A model generated the notes under the pieces. That model ran no database searches, was not told the DNA's origin, and worked only from the letters and a program-made list of their open reading frames with translations. A stretch of DNA of 64,000 nucleotides from assembly GCA_018402545.1 (NCBI GenBank), contig JAGYIL010000001.1:2356001-2420000 (forward strand), written 5' to 3'. Both the position numbers and the translations under genes were made by a program. This DNA is from Saccharospirillum sp. (GTDB lineage: Bacteria; Pseudomonadota; Gammaproteobacteria; Pseudomonadales; Natronospirillaceae). Position 1 is the stretch's first letter, and every line of letters begins with the position of its first letter. Positions 53,671 through 62,908 of the stretch are shown piece by piece.

Positions 53671-53925
53671 CGGAGTTCGCTGGCACAGGACTAGCACCGG
53701 ATGCCAGGTAGGGCTATCGAGGGTGGTCCGCAGCAAGGACTAAAACGCCAGGAGCGTTTTAGCACGAGCGCCGCGAGCCCGAAGGGTGAATCCCATGGAG
53801 GGGATTCATATCCTGCGGTCCAGGCCCCATGGATGGGTTGAGTGGGCGGCACTCCGCCCGACCCTCGATAGCCCTACCTGGTGGCCGGTGCGGGCGACTG
53901 GCAGCGTAGACAGCCGCGAACTCCG
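53671..53925. repeat. Palindromic intergenic element, copy C (expanded)
   Basis: Arms CCAGGTAGGGCTATCGAGGG (53704-53723) plus T pair perfectly with 53861-53881, a 21-bp stem. Outer pairs are GCACCGG (53694-53700) with CCGGTGC (53885-53891) and CGGAGTTCGC (53671-53680) with GCGAACTCCG (53916-53925). Inside are five hairpins: 53728-53733/53813-53818 (CCGCAG/CTGCGG) enclosing 53740-53762 and 53788-53807; CCCAT-GG-ATGGG 53826-53837; and GGGCGG-CACT-CCGCCC 53844-53859. The second and the outer flanks match copies A and B. It occupies the 331-bp space between two minus-strand genes. Confidence 0.88.
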
Positions 53926-53934
53926 TTACTTGGA

Positions 53935-55794
53935 TTAAAAGCTAGGTAACTCCAGGCCGTCCAACGCGTCTTCGGCGCGCCGGCGGGCTTCATCTTCGGC
54001 ACGGCGGCGTTCGGCATCGGCGGCGTCACTCAGGCGATCGCGTTCATCCTGAAGTTCCTGCTCCAGTGCCTCCAACCGGTCCATCACCTGCTGCTGAAAC
54101 TCGTCAGCCTGATCCCGGACGGCATCGCCCTGGGCTTCAATCTCATCAAACCGTGCCCGCAAGGGCGCTATCAAGGTTTCCACTTCGGCATCCAGCTGCG
54201 CTCTGGTGGCCTCCAGCCAGCGGTTGTATTCCGCCTGCAAGGCGGCCGACAGTGCCGAGCGGATCTGATTATCCAGATCGGACGTCAGTTGCAGTTCCGG
54301 CGCATCGATGTCGCCGGTGACTCGAATGCCGATATCGAACGCCGCTATGCTTTCAAGCGCGTTGCCGAGCGTTGTTGCGATCTGGCCTTCGCCGCGGGCT
54401 TCAAATTCTGAGCCGCTGAAGCTCAGTTCGATCAGGCCTTCGACCTGATCACCGGTTACCGTGACTTCACCACCCAAATCAACCGTGCCTGGTGCCCAGT
54501 CGACATCGACGCCGCCCAGGTCCAACGACCGGGGCGAAAAGGCAAGATCACGGCCGAGTAATTCAAAACGATCGACCGTCGTCGCTTGTCGGCGATCCAG
54601 CACCGCATCAATGCGCATGGCCTCATCACCGGCTTCGCCCCGCATTAATTGCAGTCGAACCGGCTCCCCGGTCAGGCGTTGCTGGCCGGTTACCTGACTC
54701 ATGGTCAGTGACCAGGGCCAGTTATCCGCCTCAAAGCTGATCAGCCCCTGACGCAACAGAAAGTTAGGCGTTGGGTTGGGTGTGTCGAACCGGACATAGC
54801 GGCCATCCAGCCGGGCTGGCGCTGCTTCCTCCTGCTCGCCACCCGAAGGCGCGAGTCTGCGTAGCCAGGGAGCGGCCTGGGTATAGTATTTACGGGCCTG
54901 ATCGTAACGGTCGAATATGGCATCACCAAGCAACAACCGACCGGCCCGAACCGCAGAGGCCTGGTTCAGGGGGTAGGCTTCGCGCAATTCAGCCCAGTCT
55001 GCAGCCGGTGCCGCCAACGCGGCTTCCAGTGCCTCCTGGCTATCATTAACAGCCGCATTTGCCGCCTGGCGCGCCGCCGCTACTGACAGTTGATCTTCCA
55101 CGGCCTGACGCTGCAGTGCTTCAAGGTCTGAGCGGGCCGAGCGAATCGCGTCCAATGAGTTCAGTGAGCGGCCACGCAGAGCTTCGATGCGTTCATCGTA
55201 TTGCGCAATGGACTCATCGTCCGGCAGGTTGTTCAGGGCACTGCCAACCTCAGTACGGGAACGCTCAAAGGTGGTGCTGGCCTGGTCTGTGGCTGACCGG
55301 GTTTGGGTCAGTGCCTGCTCGACCGCGTCAGCCGGTTCTGGTAATTCCGCACGAACCGATTCAGCTCTGCTGGCGGCCGCATCCCGGGCTCTCTGAGTCA
55401 CTCCAGGCCCGGAGTCGCTAGCGTCGACCGGAACGATACGCCCGGGCTCATCACGCTCGGTACCGCCGCTCATGCCTGATACGGTGAGATCATCAATGCT
55501 GATTTTACCAAGAAACAACTTGGGCAGATCCATCGCCAGCCGGGCGGTATCCAGTTCAAACAGGTTACGCTCAGGGTTTTCCTTGTCGGTTACCTGGACG
55601 CCGCGAACATCAAACCCAAGCGGGCTGAGTGACAAATCCACCGAGGCGACGTTGACTTCTGCGCCGTGAACCCGGGTACCACCGGCCTCCAGGCCCGATT
55701 TAACCCAGTTGTCCAGAAACAGGACGCCGATCACAATGATCAGTGACAGCACAACCACGAAAGCGATCAGGCCGCTCCATCGAAAAAGCTTCAT
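53935..55794 (-). CDS. TIGR03545-type membrane-anchored protein
   Basis: A 619-residue protein with one N-terminal membrane helix (SGLIAFVVVLSLIIVIGVLFLDNWV), an AsmA-like opening (GAEVNVASVDLSLSPLGFDVRGVQVTDKENPERNLFELD), a long helical middle (about residues 150-260) and a C-terminal coiled coil (EALEQELQDERDRLSDAADAERRRAEDEARRRAED). These and the partner next door match the TIGR03545/TIGR03546 pair. Function unknown; the AsmA-like fold suggests an envelope role. The partner gene is 12 bp upstream. Confidence 0.75.
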   Translation of the reverse strand: MKLFRWSGLIAFVVVLSLIIVIGVLFLDNWVKSGLEAGGTRVHGAEVNVASVDLSLSPLGFDVRGVQVTDKENPERNLFELDTARLAMDLPKLFLGKISIDDLTVSGMSGGTERDEPGRIVPVDASDSGPGVTQRARDAAASRAESVRAELPEPADAVEQALTQTRSATDQASTTFERSRTEVGSALNNLPDDESIAQYDERIEALRGRSLNSLDAIRSARSDLEALQRQAVEDQLSVAAARQAANAAVNDSQEALEAALAAPAADWAELREAYPLNQASAVRAGRLLLGDAIFDRYDQARKYYTQAAPWLRRLAPSGGEQEEAAPARLDGRYVRFDTPNPTPNFLLRQGLISFEADNWPWSLTMSQVTGQQRLTGEPVRLQLMRGEAGDEAMRIDAVLDRRQATTVDRFELLGRDLAFSPRSLDLGGVDVDWAPGTVDLGGEVTVTGDQVEGLIELSFSGSEFEARGEGQIATTLGNALESIAAFDIGIRVTGDIDAPELQLTSDLDNQIRSALSAALQAEYNRWLEATRAQLDAEVETLIAPLRARFDEIEAQGDAVRDQADEFQQQVMDRLEALEQELQDERDRLSDAADAERRRAEDEARRRAEDALDGLELPSF

Positions 55795-55806
55795 CTGTGG
55801 CGCTCC

Positions 55807-56310
55807 TTAGCTCACTCGTTCGTACAGGGAATAGACTTTGCTGGCCTTAACAATTTGCACCAGTTTCAGACGGTTCGCCCAGGGCATCAGCCGGGCACGG
55901 TACTGCACCACCCCGTACCGCATGATCAGCACTACAGGCATAAACAGCAGCACCGAAACCACGACGCTTGCGAGTGTAATGGTGTGATTGAACTTGATGA
56001 TCTGCCAGACGTCACTCTGGTATAGGCTTGTCCAGGTGGTGGTCAGCCCGGGATGCGTCAGCCAGGCGTAACCCCAGGCGTCAAAGACCGGGTCCATCAG
56101 GTAGGCAAACCCGGTGAACACCACCCAAAACACCAGGAAGGTGCCAAAATGCACCCGCAGAATGCAGGCCAGCAGAATGATCAGCAGGTTGTGCACCGAC
56201 CACAGAGGCGTCAGCCCAATAATAAGCGCCAGGCCTACGGCGAAGGATAATTGCCAGGGGCCGGCGTCTGAATTCAACGCTTTAAAAAATTTCAGAAACT
56301 GAGTCAGCAT
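55807..56310 (-). CDS. TIGR03546-type inner-membrane protein
   Basis: A 167-residue protein with about four membrane segments. Segments WQLSFAVGLALIIGLTPLWSVHNLLIILLACILRVHFGTFL and FTGFAYLMDPVFDAWGYAWL are typical of the family, which is always paired with TIGR03545. ATG at 56310 has GAGGG upstream. Function unknown; co-transcribed with the next gene. Confidence 0.75.
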   Translation of the reverse strand: MLTQFLKFFKALNSDAGPWQLSFAVGLALIIGLTPLWSVHNLLIILLACILRVHFGTFLVFWVVFTGFAYLMDPVFDAWGYAWLTHPGLTTTWTSLYQSDVWQIIKFNHTITLASVVVSVLLFMPVVLIMRYGVVQYRARLMPWANRLKLVQIVKASKVYSLYERVS

Positions 56311-56389
56311 GGTGTCCCTCACGCATGGTTGTCTGGTAGCCAGTGTATAGCCCGGACGATGTTAACAACAGCCGTCAGAGTCTTTGGAA

Positions 56390-57196
56390 TCACCCGGCCT
56401 GATCGGCCGGATTATCCAGGCGGTTTTTAATCTTCAGCAACTTGTCGACAAGCCGGCTTGCGGCCACCATGCCGAAGCTGGCCGTCACCATCACGGAGGC
56501 GCCGAAGCCAGTGGCACAGTCGAGACGCCGGCTGCCGTCGTCGCCAGGCTTGGTGGCGCAGACATCACCGTTGGCCTGGGGGTACAGCAGTTGCTGGGTC
56601 GAATAAACACAGTCTACGCCAAATTTTCGTTTCGGATTGCGACTGAATCCATATTCCCGGCGCAACAACTGCCGGGTACGGGCGGCCAGTGGATCCTGCT
56701 CGGTGCGCGACAAGTCGGTCACCTGAATCTGCAGCGGATCCGTCTGGCCACCCGCACCGCCGGTGGTAACCAACGGAATTTTCTGTCGCTGGCAATGATT
56801 GATCAGCGCCGCCTTGACGCGCACGCTGTCGATCGCGTCGAGCACCGCTGAAGGTCGGGGTGTCAGGTGCGAGATCAGATTGTCCGGCGTCAGAAAATCA
56901 TGCCGGGTCTCGACCTCACAGTCGGGGTTAATATCGCGCAAGCGCTGGGCCAGAACATCCACCTTCATCTGGCCAACCGTGCTGCTCATGGCGTGGGACT
57001 GACGATTGGTATTGGACACACAGACGTCGTCGAGGTCGATCAGCGTAATGCGGCCGATGGCAGTGCGCACCAGGGCCTCGGCTGCCCAGCTACCAACACC
57101 ACCCACACCCACAACAATTACGTGCTGCTCACCGAGCCACCGGGTCTGGTCGATGCCATACAACCGCTCAGTGCCCCCAAATCGTTCCGACGCCAT
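56390..57196 (-). CDS. tcdA: tRNA threonylcarbamoyladenosine dehydratase TcdA
   Basis: A 268-residue E1-like enzyme that cyclises t6A37 in tRNA. Nucleotide motif VVGVGGVGSWAAEAL (residues 27-41), LIDLDDVCVSNTNRQSHA, AIDSVRVKAALI and the family-specific tail GASVMVTASFGMVAASRLVDKLL are present. The catalytic cysteine is probably in DVCATKPG or DCATGF. Single gene between the TIGR03546 gene and the divergent lyase. Confidence 0.9.
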   Translation of the reverse strand: MASERFGGTERLYGIDQTRWLGEQHVIVVGVGGVGSWAAEALVRTAIGRITLIDLDDVCVSNTNRQSHAMSSTVGQMKVDVLAQRLRDINPDCEVETRHDFLTPDNLISHLTPRPSAVLDAIDSVRVKAALINHCQRQKIPLVTTGGAGGQTDPLQIQVTDLSRTEQDPLAARTRQLLRREYGFSRNPKRKFGVDCVYSTQQLLYPQANGDVCATKPGDDGSRRLDCATGFGASVMVTASFGMVAASRLVDKLLKIKNRLDNPADQAG

Positions 57197-57382
57197 TACT
57201 GGAATTACCCTCTTGATTGCTGTCAGGACCCGTCTTGACCTGCTCCCGCCCCACTATGGGGCTGGCGGCAGAGTATAACAACTCACGTTTCGGAGTTCGC
57301 GGTTTGCTAGGTTGCCAATCGTCTGCACTGGCCAGCCGGTGCTTGCCACCAGCCAGAACATCGGGCAGCATTTATCAACAAA

Positions 57383-57398
57383 CTGTACTCTTTAACAG
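57383..57398. promoter_or_regulatory. Possible LexA half-consensus site before the C-S lyase
   Basis: CTGT-ACTCTTTA-ACAG fits CTGT-N8-ACAG and lies 23 bp upstream of the ATG at 57421. The central eight bases are not the usual alternating AT, and a match of this type is expected about once per window by chance. Confidence 0.25.
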
Positions 57399-57420
57399 CC
57401 CTCAGGATCCCCTCCCCGCC

Positions 57421-58569
57421 ATGCCGTTTACTTTCGACACCATCGACCGCAGCGATACCCATGCCATCAAACACGAGTTGTACCGCAGCCAACCGGTACT
57501 GCCGATGTGGGTTGCCGATATGGATCTGGCCTCTCCGCCTTGCGTAACAGACGCGCTTCAGTCCCGAGCCGCTCATCCGGTTTATGGTTACAGCCACCCC
57601 TGGCCGGGGCTAAACCAGGCCGTGGTTAACTGGTGCCAGCGCCAGTATGACTGGGCTATTGACCCGAGCTGGATCGTTTGGCTGCCGGGCGTGGTGCCGA
57701 GTTTCAATCTGGTTATCGACACCTTTGCCCGTGGGGGTCGGGTGCTGGTGCAGGAACCCAATTATCCACCGCTGCGCAAAGCCGCCGAATTAAGGGGAGC
57801 CACCGCCGTTAAATTACCAGTGTCTACCCGGTCGCCCGCTGCATGGGACTGGGCGGCGCTGGAACAGTCTCTGGCGGACCCGGACTGCCATCTGATGATT
57901 CTGTGTAACCCAATGAACCCCCAGGGCCTAATGCTTGATCAGCATGCATTGCAGCGTCTGGCTGAGCTGTGCCGCGAGCACCGGGTTATGCTGTGTTCGG
58001 ATGAGATACATTGCGACCTGATTCTGGAACCGGGAGCACGCCACTGCCCGGCCGGTTCCCTGCCCGATATCGCTGACCAGAGTATTACCCTGATGGCAGC
58101 CAGCAAAACCTTCAATGTGGCAGGCCTGGGCTGTTCTTTCGCCATCATTCCCAATGGCGACCTGCGCCGGAAGCTACAAGGAGAAGGTCAGGATCTGATG
58201 CCCCATCCCAATTTTATGGGGCTGGTCGCGACCGAAGCGGCCTTCAGTGAAGGGCACGACTGGCTAATGGCATTGCAGACTCATTTAAAGGCGAATCGGG
58301 ACAGAGTGGCGACTGTCATTAGCGAGCTGGACGGGCTGAATTATGTACCAGCCCCCGCTACCTTCCTCGCCTGGATTGAGAGCGACCTGGCACCTGGCGA
58401 GGCCATGACCCGCTTTAACGAAGCCGGTATCATGCCTAGCGACGGTAAAGACTTCGGCGACCCGCGCAGCGTCAGGCTGAACTTTGGCACCGGTCGAGAA
58501 ACACTCGACCTGGCGCTGGACCGCCTGGACACCTACTGGCGCCAGAACAGGCACAGTTCGTCCCGGTAA
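57421..58569 (+). CDS. MalY/PatB-family PLP-dependent C-S lyase
   Basis: A 382-residue class I aminotransferase-fold enzyme. Segments LPMWVADMDLASPPCVTDAL, VPSFNLVIDTFA, EPNYPPLRKAA, LCNPMNPQG, CSDEIHCDLIL and the PLP lysine in MAASKTFNVAGL are characteristic of MalY/PatB. It cleaves C-S bonds in cystathionine or similar cysteine conjugates. The ATG at 57421 starts the family N-terminus (MPFTFDTI). Its last 37 bases overlap the convergent DUF3024 gene. Confidence 0.9.
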   Translation: MPFTFDTIDRSDTHAIKHELYRSQPVLPMWVADMDLASPPCVTDALQSRAAHPVYGYSHPWPGLNQAVVNWCQRQYDWAIDPSWIVWLPGVVPSFNLVIDTFARGGRVLVQEPNYPPLRKAAELRGATAVKLPVSTRSPAAWDWAALEQSLADPDCHLMILCNPMNPQGLMLDQHALQRLAELCREHRVMLCSDEIHCDLILEPGARHCPAGSLPDIADQSITLMAASKTFNVAGLGCSFAIIPNGDLRRKLQGEGQDLMPHPNFMGLVATEAAFSEGHDWLMALQTHLKANRDRVATVISELDGLNYVPAPATFLAWIESDLAPGEAMTRFNEAGIMPSDGKDFGDPRSVRLNFGTGRETLDLALDRLDTYWRQNRHSSSR

Positions 58570-58880
58570 ACCTTGTTCAACAACGGGGCGGGACTGACGC
58601 TCGGCTCTGCGCCGGGGTAGCGCTGCCACCGCCCCCGGCTGCCACGAAAATATAAGCGCCAGGTTGCATCGCGCCAGTGCAATAACGCCATGGGCAGTAA
58701 CACGGTCTCACCGGTTATCGGATGAGGTTGCTGCTCCTGAATCAACAGGGCGGTTTTCTGAAATCGCCCACGGAACGTCCCGGCAGACGAAGATTCCTGC
58801 AGAAAGCGCCCAAGTGCGACCTGTGCCTGGCGTTGCACAAATTCAGGTAGTGCGTCACTGACGACTAACGAGGTTTCCAC
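58533..58880 (-). CDS. DUF3024-like small protein
   Basis: A 115-residue protein. GTG at 58880 has AAGGACA at good spacing. The C-terminal half WRDATWRLYFRGSRGRWQRYPGAEP follows the DUF3024 plan (WRxxxWxLY...WxxY). Function unknown. Its 3' end overlaps the lyase gene by 37 bp, and its start is only 3 bp from that of the divergent DUF3820 gene, so the ribosome sites lie in each other's upstream coding or leader. Confidence 0.62.
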   Translation of the reverse strand: METSLVVSDALPEFVQRQAQVALGRFLQESSSAGTFRGRFQKTALLIQEQQPHPITGETVLLPMALLHWRDATWRLYFRGSRGRWQRYPGAEPSVSPAPLLNKVYRDELCLFWRQ

Positions 58881-58883
58881 AGA

Positions 58884-59111
58884 ATGTCCTTTCAACACGA
58901 CGATTTACTGGCACTGGCACGCACGGAAATGCCCTTCGGTAAATATAGCGGAAAACCGCTGATCCGGTTGCCCGAAGAATACTTGCTCTGGTTTCAGAAC
59001 AAGGGGTTCCCTCCCGGCAAGCTGGGCGAACTGATGGCGCTGGCACTGCTGATCCGCTCCGAAGGGCTCGAATCCCTTATTGAACCGCTGATGCCCGACA
59101 ACCGCCGATGA
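58884..59111 (+). CDS. DUF3820/QSregVF_b-family small protein
   Basis: A 75-residue protein: MPFGKYSGKPLIRLPEEYLLWF, QNKGFPPGKLGELMALALLI, GLESLIEPL. This is a well-conserved family (quorum-sensing-regulated virulence factor-like in Pseudomonas) of unknown biochemical role. Its stop overlaps the YgjP-like gene by 4 bp (ATGA). Confidence 0.85.
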   Translation: MSFQHDDLLALARTEMPFGKYSGKPLIRLPEEYLLWFQNKGFPPGKLGELMALALLIRSEGLESLIEPLMPDNRR

Positions 59112-59803
59112 CCGAAACACTCAATTGGTCGGGCGGTACCATTCCGGTAAGGCGTTCAAAGCGCAAGACCGTGGCGTTGCATGTGCGGGACGGAGCGCCA
59201 GAACTGCGCGCTCCCTGGCACCTGTCCGATACCGACCTGAAACGCTTTCTGGTCGAACGTGAAGACTGGCTAAACAAGGCGTTGCACAGCCAGGCCGAGA
59301 AGCAATTGCAAAAACCCGACTTCAGCAATCAAGCACACTGCCCGCTGATGGATGAGCAATTGACTCTGACACTGCAACGTGGCGCCCGGTCACAGTGGCG
59401 TCGCGAGCAAGACCGGCTGACTCTGGTCGCACCGGTTCTGGACAAACCCCACGTCCACCATGTACTGGCCGATTTCTATAAGACCCAGGCTAAGCATTAT
59501 TTGTTTAAAAAAACCCGGCAACGGGTGCTGGCTGAAGGCTGGGAAAATCGCCTAACCGATGTCTGCTTGCGCCGTACCAAAACCAAATGGGGGCACTGCA
59601 CCGCTACCGGTCGCATACAGTACAACTGGCTGATCATGCTGGCACCGGAGCGTATTGTCGATTACCTGGTCGCCCACGAGACAGCGCACTTGCTGCACCC
59701 ACACCACGGGGCAACATTCTGGGCCGAAGTGGGCAGATTGCACCCCGGCTGGCAGGCTGATCGACGCTGGCTGCACGACCACGGCCATCGCCTCTGGTTA
59801 TAA
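59108..59803 (+). CDS. YgjP-like zinc metallopeptidase
   Basis: A 231-residue cytosolic protein with the HExxH site HETAHLLHPHHGATFW (about residues 197-212), the third ligand being the downstream His. TKTKWGHCTATGRIQYNWLIMLAPERIVDYLVAHE is the typical YgjP-like core. Function unclear. Coupled to the DUF3820 gene. Confidence 0.85.
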   Translation: MTETLNWSGGTIPVRRSKRKTVALHVRDGAPELRAPWHLSDTDLKRFLVEREDWLNKALHSQAEKQLQKPDFSNQAHCPLMDEQLTLTLQRGARSQWRREQDRLTLVAPVLDKPHVHHVLADFYKTQAKHYLFKKTRQRVLAEGWENRLTDVCLRRTKTKWGHCTATGRIQYNWLIMLAPERIVDYLVAHETAHLLHPHHGATFWAEVGRLHPGWQADRRWLHDHGHRLWL

Positions 59804-59821
59804 CGCAAAATCAGCGACCGA

Positions 59822-61387
59822 TTACAACCGATAACGCCGAATCAGCTCGCTCAACTGCTGCGCCATTTCATCAATGCGTTGTATGCCGGCGACCAGGTGC
59901 TGGGTCTCAGAGGCGTTCGCTTCCGACAGATCGCTGATGCGCACCACGTTGGTGTTCATGTCTTCTGCCACCTTGCTTTGCTCTTCAGAGGTCGTGGCAA
60001 TCAACTCGTTCATGGATGAGATCGCCGATACTGAATCCAGAATGTGCTGCAGACCCTCGCCAATGGCAACGATTGTTTCTCCGTTACTGCGCACCACCTC
60101 GACGCTGTCACGGGCGGAGCTGGCGGCAGCCTCACTGCGCGTTTGCAGCGAGCGAATAACACTCTCGATTTCCTGGGTGGACTGTGAAGTCTTAACCGAC
60201 AGGTTGCGAACTTCATCAGCTACGACGGCAAACCCCCGCCCCTGCTCCCCTGCACGCGCCGCTTCAATGGCAGCATTCAATGCCAGCAGATTCGTTTGTT
60301 CAGCAATGTCGTTAATGGTTTTAACGACGGTGCTAATGGCGTCGGACTGGTCCTTCAATTCCAGAATGTTGTCAGAGAGTGTGCTCATCTGCCCCTGCAT
60401 GGCACGGGCTGAGTCGATTGCCTGCTCAATGTCCTTGCGAGAATGACCAGCATGCTGGTTGGCATCCTGTGCACGATGTGACGTCTCTTCGGCGTTCTGT
60501 GCCACTTCGCGAATCGTCGCTGACATTTCCGTCATCGCCGTGGCAACCTGCTGCGTCTCTTCGGACTGGGCCTGGGAGCGCTCTGCGTAATTGCGACTTG
60601 CGGCGTTGAACTCACCGGACATGTTATGCAGCTCGGTCACAAGCTGCGCGACCTGACCCAGCGTATCGGTCAGGCTCTGCGCCAGATGATTGAAGTGCCG
60701 GGCCAGTTCACCAAATTCGTCTTTGGCATCTGCCTGGGCCCGAACGCTGAGGTCGCCGTTTGCCACTGCGGCAAACGAACTGAGCAGGTTACTCATGCCT
60801 CGCCGTAGTACCCCGCCCAGTGACCAGGCCACCCCCAGAAACACGATCAGGGAGACCGCTGCAATGGCTGCAATCACATTGAGCACCGTGGCCTGTACCG
60901 ACTGAATCTGACCGTCGACAGTGGTAATGATGTGTTCAATCACCGCATCGGCATTGGGCTTGTAGGCATCCCAGGCGTCGATGGCCTGCACCAGCTCCGG
61001 TGTAACCTCGTCACCAGGCGGGTGGGCAACGACCAGCGCTCGCAACCGTTCCAGCCGGCTGACGATTTCATTGATCGGGCCGACCACCTGCTGATCTTCC
61101 TGGAAAGGCCCCTGAGTTGTGGCGGCGGCCAGGCGTTGGGCTGTATCGCGCGCCTGGGCCTCATAGCGGTCTACCGATGCCTCATCACCACTGTAAACTG
61201 CAACCTGCAGCTCCTTAGCCGCCACCCGCATGTCGTTGTACACCTGAATGGCGGGAATCAGACTGCCGGAATAGTAGTTGGCAAGACTGGCAACGACCCG
61301 GGAACCAATAAACCCCGCCAGCGCCACAACGCACAACAGAATAAACAGACCAGAGAGGGAGAACCGGATACGGGATTGAATCGACAT
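59822..61387 (-). CDS. Methyl-accepting chemotaxis protein
   Basis: A 521-residue receptor. ATG at 61387 has AAGGATG upstream. TM1 (residues 10-32), a helical sensor region about 33-175 with few motifs, TM2 (about 176-200), HAMP (205-255), and a signalling domain with tip [48 protein letters not shown]. The ligand is unknown. A FliA promoter lies 80 bp upstream. Confidence 0.92.
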   Translation of the reverse strand: MSIQSRIRFSLSGLFILLCVVALAGFIGSRVVASLANYYSGSLIPAIQVYNDMRVAAKELQVAVYSGDEASVDRYEAQARDTAQRLAAATTQGPFQEDQQVVGPINEIVSRLERLRALVVAHPPGDEVTPELVQAIDAWDAYKPNADAVIEHIITTVDGQIQSVQATVLNVIAAIAAVSLIVFLGVAWSLGGVLRRGMSNLLSSFAAVANGDLSVRAQADAKDEFGELARHFNHLAQSLTDTLGQVAQLVTELHNMSGEFNAASRNYAERSQAQSEETQQVATAMTEMSATIREVAQNAEETSHRAQDANQHAGHSRKDIEQAIDSARAMQGQMSTLSDNILELKDQSDAISTVVKTINDIAEQTNLLALNAAIEAARAGEQGRGFAVVADEVRNLSVKTSQSTQEIESVIRSLQTRSEAAASSARDSVEVVRSNGETIVAIGEGLQHILDSVSAISSMNELIATTSEEQSKVAEDMNTNVVRISDLSEANASETQHLVAGIQRIDEMAQQLSELIRRYRL

Positions 61388-61466
61388 GGGGTGACATCCT
61401 TTGATTAATAATACGGCCATTGATTACCAGAGCATTACCTGCGCACCAATGGCCATCTGCCAAAGC

Positions 61467-61493
61467 TAATCGGCAGGTAATCGGGTGACTTTA
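61467..61493 (-). promoter_or_regulatory. Sigma-28 (FliA) promoter of the chemoreceptor
   Basis: On the minus strand TAAA (61493-61490), 15-bp spacer, GCCGATTA (61474-61467): one mismatch to TAAA-N15-GCCGATAA. It is 79 bp from the ATG at 61387. Confidence 0.85.
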
Positions 61494-61521
61494 ATCAGGG
61501 TAGTCGCTTGCAAGGAGGGTG

Positions 61522-62901
61522 TCAGGGCGCCGCAGGCAAAACCAGTCGAAAGCGGGCGCCGCCCAGGGGGCTATCGTCTATGCGCAGCGAAACGCCGTAG
61601 CTGCCCAGAATATCGGTCACCATACTCAAGCCAATACCCTGCCCTGGCTGCAAGGTATCGAGCCGCTGACCCCGGTTGAGTACGGCATGGCGTCGTTCGA
61701 GGTCGATTCCCGGGCCATCGTCATCTATGTCGACCACCCAGCAATCGGGAAATTCTGGCTGGCGCGTCACCGAAACAGTGATGACCGAGCGGGCGTATTT
61801 GAAGCCGTTTTCCAGCAGGTTGCCGAAGACTTCCAGAACATCGTTGACGTCCATGGCCAGTGTCCATTCCTGGTCCGGCTCGGGCAAATCCAGCACCTTA
61901 TCTTCGTGATGAAAGGCTTTGCCCAGCGCCCGACCAAGGCGGTCGAGACTCTGATTCAATGAACTTCTCTGGCCAAGCACCGGGCCCTGCCGGGTTTCCG
62001 TGACAGCCCGCTGCAGCTGGTAGCGTACGATCTGATCCATACGATGCACCTGCTCGTGCAACTCCCGGCTATCGGCTGGCTCCAGCGTTCGAATGACCGC
62101 CAGCGGCGTTTTCAGGCTGTGCGCCAGGTCAGCCATGGCGGTGCGGTAGCGTTCGCGCTGACTTTGCTCGGCATCGAGCAGGCGATTGAGGTTATCCGTC
62201 AGCGGCTGCAGTTCACTCGGGTAGCGCCCCTGCAAGCGCCCCTGTTCGCCGGTGCGGATTTTCTGCAGGTTCTGCGCTAACTGATGCAGGGGCCTCAGCC
62301 CCCAGCGGGCGACCAGCCAGAGCGCCATCAGCAAGGCCAGAGTGACTGCGGCGAGACCACCCCATAATTGCTGCCGAAAGGTTTGAATAATCTGGTTCAG
62401 GGGGGCTGCGGTCTCCAGCACCCAGAATTCATAGCGTTGTTCGCGCCCGTCTGCCGCTTCCCACAACACCGCATAGCGCTCGAAGATATAGTCGCCACGA
62501 AACCCGAAGTCTTCCTGCCCGATGTTGATGTTGGCCTGGGCAACGACCCAGTCGATCTGATCAAACCACTGGCTCGACAGGCTCTGCCAGACCACCTGGC
62601 GCTGTTCATCCAGCACCAGGGCTACCAGCCCCGACTCGGGAGAGTTATAGCGTTCTTCGGCCAGGTAAGCAGGGAGCCAGAGGCCATCGGTTTGATACTC
62701 GGATTCGGCCAGTAACGTCAGAATGCGCAAAAAGAGGCGTTCCGACTGGCCCGACATCTGGCTGCGTTCAAATGCCCGGTCCAGGGCGACACCGGTCACA
62801 CCCAGAAACACCAGAAGCACGAGGCTCGCCGAAACCAGCAAGCGTCGACGCAGTGAAAACGTTGCTCCGGGTCTGGTGCTGCGTGGCGAGAACACAGACA
62901 T
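61522..62901 (-). CDS. PhoQ-like sensor histidine kinase
   Basis: A 459-residue membrane kinase. ATG at 62901 follows the response regulator stop by 7 bp. TM1 (about residues 18-40), a periplasmic sensor domain (about 41-190, with acidic stretches), TM2 (about 190-212), HAMP, H-box MADLAHSLKTPLAVIRTL, N-box NLLENGFKYAR, G-boxes DDDGPGI and GQGIGLSMV. The layout and the PhoP-like partner suggest a PhoPQ-type envelope/metal sensor. Stimulus unknown. Confidence 0.88.
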   Translation of the reverse strand: MSVFSPRSTRPGATFSLRRRLLVSASLVLLVFLGVTGVALDRAFERSQMSGQSERLFLRILTLLAESEYQTDGLWLPAYLAEERYNSPESGLVALVLDEQRQVVWQSLSSQWFDQIDWVVAQANINIGQEDFGFRGDYIFERYAVLWEAADGREQRYEFWVLETAAPLNQIIQTFRQQLWGGLAAVTLALLMALWLVARWGLRPLHQLAQNLQKIRTGEQGRLQGRYPSELQPLTDNLNRLLDAEQSQRERYRTAMADLAHSLKTPLAVIRTLEPADSRELHEQVHRMDQIVRYQLQRAVTETRQGPVLGQRSSLNQSLDRLGRALGKAFHHEDKVLDLPEPDQEWTLAMDVNDVLEVFGNLLENGFKYARSVITVSVTRQPEFPDCWVVDIDDDGPGIDLERRHAVLNRGQRLDTLQPGQGIGLSMVTDILGSYGVSLRIDDSPLGGARFRLVLPAAP

Positions 62902-62908
62902 CAGCTGG

